Assembly: GCA_002392385.1 (NCBI GenBank) | Contig: DGGX01000174.1 | Span: forward strand, 2,312 to 11,783 | Reading direction: 5' to 3' | Length of the DNA stretch: 9,472 bases | DNA from: Lachnospiraceae bacterium UBA3863 | GTDB taxonomy: Bacteria > Bacillota > Clostridia > Lachnospirales > Lachnospiraceae | Part shown: in pieces, positions 6,529 through 9,472 of the stretch | How the letters are laid out: each line of letters opens with the position of its first letter | Position numbering within the stretch: the first letter of the stretch is position 1 | Notes under the pieces: model-generated | What the model was told of the DNA's origin: nothing | Database searches by the model: none | Seen by the model: only the letters and a program-made list of their open reading frames with translations | Translations under genes and position numbers: made by a program

Positions 6529-6557
6529 AGTATACGCGGAGGAAGAAGGGTATGCAA
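6529..6557 (-). promoter_or_regulatory. Possible promoter of the small minus-strand gene
   Basis: On the minus strand TATACT (plus-strand bases 6529-6534, five of six consensus) is preceded at exactly 17 bases by TTGCAT (6552-6557, three of six). The -35 lies over the deoC start codon, and transcription would begin just before the dyad at 6498-6520. I found no comparable promoter for deoC in the gap, so its promoter may lie inside the small gene. Confidence 0.4.
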
Positions 6558-7244
6558 ATCAAAGGCCTTACGGAGCAGAAGCTCTGCGCCATGTTCGATC
6601 ACACCAACCTCAAGGCGTTCGCCACGAGCGCGGATATCGGGAAGCTGTGCCGGGAGGCGCGGGAGTACGGATTCGCCGCCGTGGCGGTGAACGATGCCCA
6701 GACAGCCCTCTGCAGCAGGCTCCTTGCGGGGAGCGGCGTGAAGGTGGGCACCTGCATCGCCTTCCCCCTGGGCCAGAATACCATAGAAAACAAAGTGATC
6801 TCCGCCGTGCAGGCCATCGAGGCCGGCGCCGGCGAGGTGGACTATGTGGCCAACCTGACCTATGTTAAGGACGGAGACTGGGCCATGGCGGAGCGGGAGA
6901 TGACCGAGGTCGCAGCCGCCTGTCGGGAGCGCGGCGCTGGGAGCAAGGTGATCTTCGAGAACTGCTACCTCAGCAAAGAGGAGATCAGGCATCTGGCGGA
7001 GATCTCCCTCAAGGCGCGGCCGGATTTCATCAAGACTTCCACCGGCTTCGGGACCGGCGGTGCCACCGTGGAGGACGTGGCCCTGATGAAAGAGGTCGTG
7101 GGCGACGCCGTTAAGATCAAGGCAGCCGGCGGCATCCGCGACTGGGAGACCTGCCGGGCCATGATCGAGGCCGGCGCCGACCGCATCGGGACCAGCGCCG
7201 CCATCGCCATTTTGGAAGGATTCAGACAGGACCACAGGTTATGA
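6552..7244 (+). CDS. deoC: Deoxyribose-phosphate aldolase
   Basis: A 230-residue cytosolic class I aldolase that cleaves 2-deoxyribose 5-phosphate to glyceraldehyde 3-phosphate and acetaldehyde, the last step of deoxynucleoside breakdown. Motifs seen are FDHTNLK near the N-terminus, CIAFPLGQ, Asp97 in GEVDYV, the Schiff-base Lys161 in FIKTSTGF, and Lys190 in KIKAAGGIRD, followed by GADRIGTSAA, which binds phosphate in this family. All catalytic residues are in place and the length is normal. GGAGG at 6538-6542, 9 bases before the ATG, decides the start. The stop overlaps the start of the next gene (ATGA at 7241-7244), so the two are probably translated together. No other deo genes (phosphorylase, phosphopentomutase, deoR) are in the window. 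Confidence 0.96.
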   Translation: MQIKGLTEQKLCAMFDHTNLKAFATSADIGKLCREAREYGFAAVAVNDAQTALCSRLLAGSGVKVGTCIAFPLGQNTIENKVISAVQAIEAGAGEVDYVANLTYVKDGDWAMAEREMTEVAAACRERGAGSKVIFENCYLSKEEIRHLAEISLKARPDFIKTSTGFGTGGATVEDVALMKEVVGDAVKIKAAGGIRDWETCRAMIEAGADRIGTSAAIAILEGFRQDHRL

Positions 7245-8206
7245 AGATCATTGTTCTCGACGGTTATACGGAGAATCCCGGGGATATCAGCTGGGCGCCC
7301 CTGGAGGCGCTGGGCGAGGTGACGGTCTACGACAGGACTTCCTATGAGGAGTCCCCGCTGATCACGGAGCGGATCGGCGACGCGGAGGTCATCGTCATCA
7401 ACAAGACGCCGGTCAGCAGGGCGACGATCGACGCATGCCCGAATTTGAAAGCGATCGCCGTGCTGGCGACCGGCTACAACGTGGTGGATTATGCGTACGC
7501 GGGAGAAAAGGGCATCCCGGTCATGAACGTCCCGGTGTACGGCACGGACAACGTGAGCCAGTTCGCGATCGGTCTTCTGCTCGAACTGTGTTCCCATATC
7601 GGTCACCACAGCGATTCGGTACACGCCGGGGAGTGGGCCTCCAATGTGGATTTCTGCTACTGGCAGTTCCCGATGATCGAGGTCTCCGGGAAAACGGCCG
7701 GCATCATCGGCCTCGGCAGGATCGGCATCAATACGGCCAGGATCCTCCGCGCCATGAACGTGCGCGTGGTCGCCTATGACGCCTTTCAGAGCGAAGCCGG
7801 CAGGGCCGTTGCGGAGTATGTGGAACTGGACGAGCTCCTCGCGCAGTCCGATTTTATCTTCCTGCACTGCCCGCTCTTCCCGTCCACGCAGGGGATCATC
7901 AATAAAGAGACGATCGCGAAGATGAAGGCCGGCGCGATCCTGATCAACAACAGCCGCGGTCCGCTGGTCGTGGAAGAGGACCTGGCGGATGCCCTGAACA
8001 GCGGCAAGCTGGCCGGGGCAGCAGTGGATGTGGTCTCCACCGAGCCCATCCGGCCGGACAACGCCCTCCTCACCGCGAAGAACTGCATCATCACCCCGCA
8101 CATCTCCTGGGCGACCAAAGAAGCGCGCGAGAGGATCATGCAGACCACCGCGGACAACATCCGCGCGTTTATGGAAGGGAAGCCGGTCAACGTCGTGAAT
8201 ATGTGA
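7241..8206 (+). CDS. D-2-hydroxyacid dehydrogenase (glycerate dehydrogenase / hydroxypyruvate reductase-like)
   Basis: A 321-residue NAD(P)-dependent dehydrogenase of the D-isomer-specific 2-hydroxyacid family. The N-terminal substrate domain has VLATGYNVVD and NVPVYGTDNVSQFAIGLLLEL; the Rossmann nucleotide-binding domain has GLGRIG at 157-162. The catalytic Arg239 (NNSRGPLV), Glu268 (VSTEPI) and His287 (TPHISW) are all present. The pattern is closest to enzymes annotated as glycerate dehydrogenase, which interconvert hydroxypyruvate or glyoxylate with the 2-hydroxy acid; glyoxylate reductase or another 2-keto acid reductase is also possible. The ATG overlaps the deoC stop and the local ribosome site is weak, so translation probably depends on deoC. 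A strong hairpin terminator follows about 55 bases downstream. Confidence 0.93.
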   Translation: MKIIVLDGYTENPGDISWAPLEALGEVTVYDRTSYEESPLITERIGDAEVIVINKTPVSRATIDACPNLKAIAVLATGYNVVDYAYAGEKGIPVMNVPVYGTDNVSQFAIGLLLELCSHIGHHSDSVHAGEWASNVDFCYWQFPMIEVSGKTAGIIGLGRIGINTARILRAMNVRVVAYDAFQSEAGRAVAEYVELDELLAQSDFIFLHCPLFPSTQGIINKETIAKMKAGAILINNSRGPLVVEEDLADALNSGKLAGAAVDVVSTEPIRPDNALLTAKNCIITPHISWATKEARERIMQTTADNIRAFMEGKPVNVVNM

Positions 8207-8259
8207 CCGCCGCTCAGCAGGGCATCTGTTATAAGAGCCTGTATCAGAACAAACACTAA

Positions 8260-8297
8260 AAGAACAGGGGTGTCGCAGCAACAACACCCCTGTTCTT
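8260..8297. terminator. Bidirectional intrinsic terminator
   Basis: A perfect 14-base inverted repeat (8260-8273 AAGAACAGGGGTGT and 8284-8297 ACACCCCTGTTCTT) with a 10-base loop lies between convergent genes, the dehydrogenase and trxB. The A/T-rich outer stem and flanks give short T-rich tails: ATTCGCTCATTTT on the plus strand and TTTAGTGTTTG on the minus strand. It probably ends both the deoC operon and the trx operon. Confidence 0.88.
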
Positions 8298-8309
8298 ATT
8301 CGCTCATTT

Positions 8310-9221
8310 TCACTTCTCCAGCAGATACCGCTGCACGCTCGTCACGGCGTTGGCGCCGTCCGCCACGGCGGTGACTACCTGGCGGAGCTGCTTGGTGCGG
8401 ACATCGCCTGCGGCAAAAACGCCCGGCACGTTGGTCACACCGGTCTCATCGGCGATGATGTATCCCTTCTCGTCTGTCGCGATGTGGTTCCGGGCAAAAG
8501 CGGAACGGGGCTCGATACCCACGGCGATGAAGCAGCCGCTCAGCGGGATCTCCTGCTCGGACTGATCCAGCTTGTTGACGACAGTGATGGACTCCACCTT
8601 CTTGTCGCCGTTTACGCTCTTCAGGTTGGAATTCCAGACCATCTCCACGTTGGGGAGCTTCAGGAGCTGCTCCTGCAGGATCCTGTCGGCCCGGAGCTCG
8701 TCCCTGCGGTGCACCACATAGACTTTGGAACAGCCCCTGGCCAGGAAGATCGCATCCTCCACGGCCACATTGCCGCCGCCGATCACAGCGGCCTCTTTGT
8801 TCCTGTAGAAAGCGCCGTCGCAGGTGGCACAGTAGGAGACGCCCATGCCTGCCAGGCGCTCTTCGCCGTCCACGCCCAGGTGGGAGTGGATGGCGCCGGA
8901 GGCGATGATCACCGCCCGCGCCTCAAAAACGCCCTCGTCTGTGACGACCTTCTTGATATCGCCGGTGAGATCCAGGTCCTCCACGCAGGCGTTCTGCACT
9001 TCCACGCCGAACCGCTCCACGTGCTCCGCCAGCTTCTCGGAGAGCTCCATGCCGGAGATGCCGGGGAGGCCGGGATAGTTGTCCACCTCATAGGTGTCCA
9101 TGATCTGGCCGCCGTTCACATAGTTCTGTTCGATGATGACTGTATTCAGGCGCGCGCGCGCCGCGTAGATGGCGGCGGACAGCCCCGCGGGGCCGGCGCC
9201 GATGATGATAAGATCGAGCAT
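8310..9221 (-). CDS. trxB: Thioredoxin reductase, NADPH-type flavoprotein
   Basis: A 303-residue cytosolic flavoenzyme that passes electrons from NADPH through FAD and a Cys pair to thioredoxin. Motifs seen are the FAD-binding GAGPAG at 8-13; GGQIMDTYEVDNYPG typical of the family; the redox-active Cys131-Ala-Thr-Cys134 followed by DGAF; the nucleotide-binding GGGNVA at 148-153; HRRDELR at 171-177, whose basic residues favour NADPH; and the C-terminal AAGDVRTK for FAD. The NADPH-type basic motif argues against the ferredoxin-dependent relatives known from clostridia. Length is normal. GAGGTG at 9227-9232 is the ribosome site, 5 bases before the ATG. It follows trxA by 18 bases in the same direction. 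Confidence 0.97.
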   Translation of the reverse strand: MLDLIIIGAGPAGLSAAIYAARARLNTVIIEQNYVNGGQIMDTYEVDNYPGLPGISGMELSEKLAEHVERFGVEVQNACVEDLDLTGDIKKVVTDEGVFEARAVIIASGAIHSHLGVDGEERLAGMGVSYCATCDGAFYRNKEAAVIGGGNVAVEDAIFLARGCSKVYVVHRRDELRADRILQEQLLKLPNVEMVWNSNLKSVNGDKKVESITVVNKLDQSEQEIPLSGCFIAVGIEPRSAFARNHIATDEKGYIIADETGVTNVPGVFAAGDVRTKQLRQVVTAVADGANAVTSVQRYLLEK

Positions 9222-9239
9222 GATGACACCTCGTACCGA

Positions 9240-9472
9240 TTACTGTGCGTTGGCCTCGAATCTGGCCTTCATGGCGGGCTTCGGGATGGCGCCGATGACG
9301 CGGTCCACGACCTGGCCGTTTTTCACGAACACCATGTTGGGGATGCTGGTGATGTCAAACTGCTGGGCCAGATCCATGCAGTCGTCCACGTTCACCTTGC
9401 CCACCTTGATCCTGCCGTCGTATTCCTCGGCGAGCTTGTCGATCACGGGGCTCATCATCTTGCAGGGGCCGC
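9240..9472 (-). CDS. trxA: Thioredoxin, C-terminal part (5' end outside window)
   Basis: The final 76 residues of a thioredoxin, the small protein that reduces disulfides in the cytosol and is recharged by TrxB. The window edge cuts inside the active site: the visible residues begin GPCKMMSPVIDKLAEEY, where the family has WCGPC, so the first Cys and about 30 residues lie outside. Downstream marks are KVNVDDCMDLAQQFDITSIP with the family's cis-proline, and MVFVKNGQVVDRVIGA. The Met at 9458 is internal. The gene leads the trxA-trxB pair, which is probably one operon. Confidence 0.95.
   Translation of the reverse strand, partial: GPCKMMSPVIDKLAEEYDGRIKVGKVNVDDCMDLAQQFDITSIPNMVFVKNGQVVDRVIGAIPKPAMKARFEANAQ

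Noticed and set aside
6965..8287. A 440-codon open frame on the minus strand opposite deoC and the dehydrogenase.
   Set aside because: It is Arg/Asp/His/Gly-rich with no recognisable domain, and both plus-strand genes are complete with catalytic residues intact.

Overview
The window looks like ordinary chromosome from a GC-rich anaerobic member of the Clostridia, most likely Lachnospiraceae or a close relative. The basis is a class III fructose-1,6-bisphosphatase (a mostly Firmicutes form), strong GGAGG-type ribosome sites, tightly packed genes, and a Thr/Glu-rich membrane-anchored protein of a style common in that group. This placement is inferred from gene style, not from a marker gene. There is no rRNA, tRNA, CRISPR array, insertion sequence or phage gene. 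The longest gene-free stretch is about 190 bases (1806-1995).

Layout. (1) 1-1205, plus: the C-terminal part of fbp, cut by the window edge. (2) 1209-1805, minus: an XRE-type regulator with a slippage-prone Lys/Gly/Ser/Ala/Thr linker, convergent with fbp and only 3 bases from it. (3) 1806-1995: a divergent control region with a good promoter for the XRE gene and a hairpin-rich leader for the plus-strand genes. (4) 1996-6205, plus: sensor kinase, OmpR-type response regulator, rsuA-type 16S rRNA pseudouridine synthase, and a membrane-anchored protein of unknown function, close enough together to be one transcription unit. (5) 6208-6240: two GC-rich hairpins between convergent stops. (6) 6231-6482, minus: a small acidic protein of unknown function. 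(7) 6483-6551: a short divergent region with a perfect 8-7-8 dyad. (8) 6552-8206, plus: deoC and a D-2-hydroxyacid dehydrogenase that share an ATGA stop/start overlap. (9) 8260-8297: a strong hairpin that probably terminates transcription from both sides. (10) 8310-9472, minus: trxB and, upstream of it, the 3' part of trxA, cut by the right edge.

How the genes work together. The kinase and regulator form one two-component system. The membrane-anchored protein and rsuA may simply be co-transcribed with it. DeoC splits deoxyribose 5-phosphate to glyceraldehyde 3-phosphate and acetaldehyde; the dehydrogenase coupled to it should reduce or oxidise a small 2-keto/2-hydroxy acid, but a pathway link is not proven. 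TrxA and TrxB form the standard NADPH-driven disulfide-reducing pair. I see no clear candidate for an undescribed system. The less explained items are the membrane-anchored protein, the deoC/dehydrogenase pairing, the small-gene/deoC dyad, and the stop/start overlap chain after rsuA.
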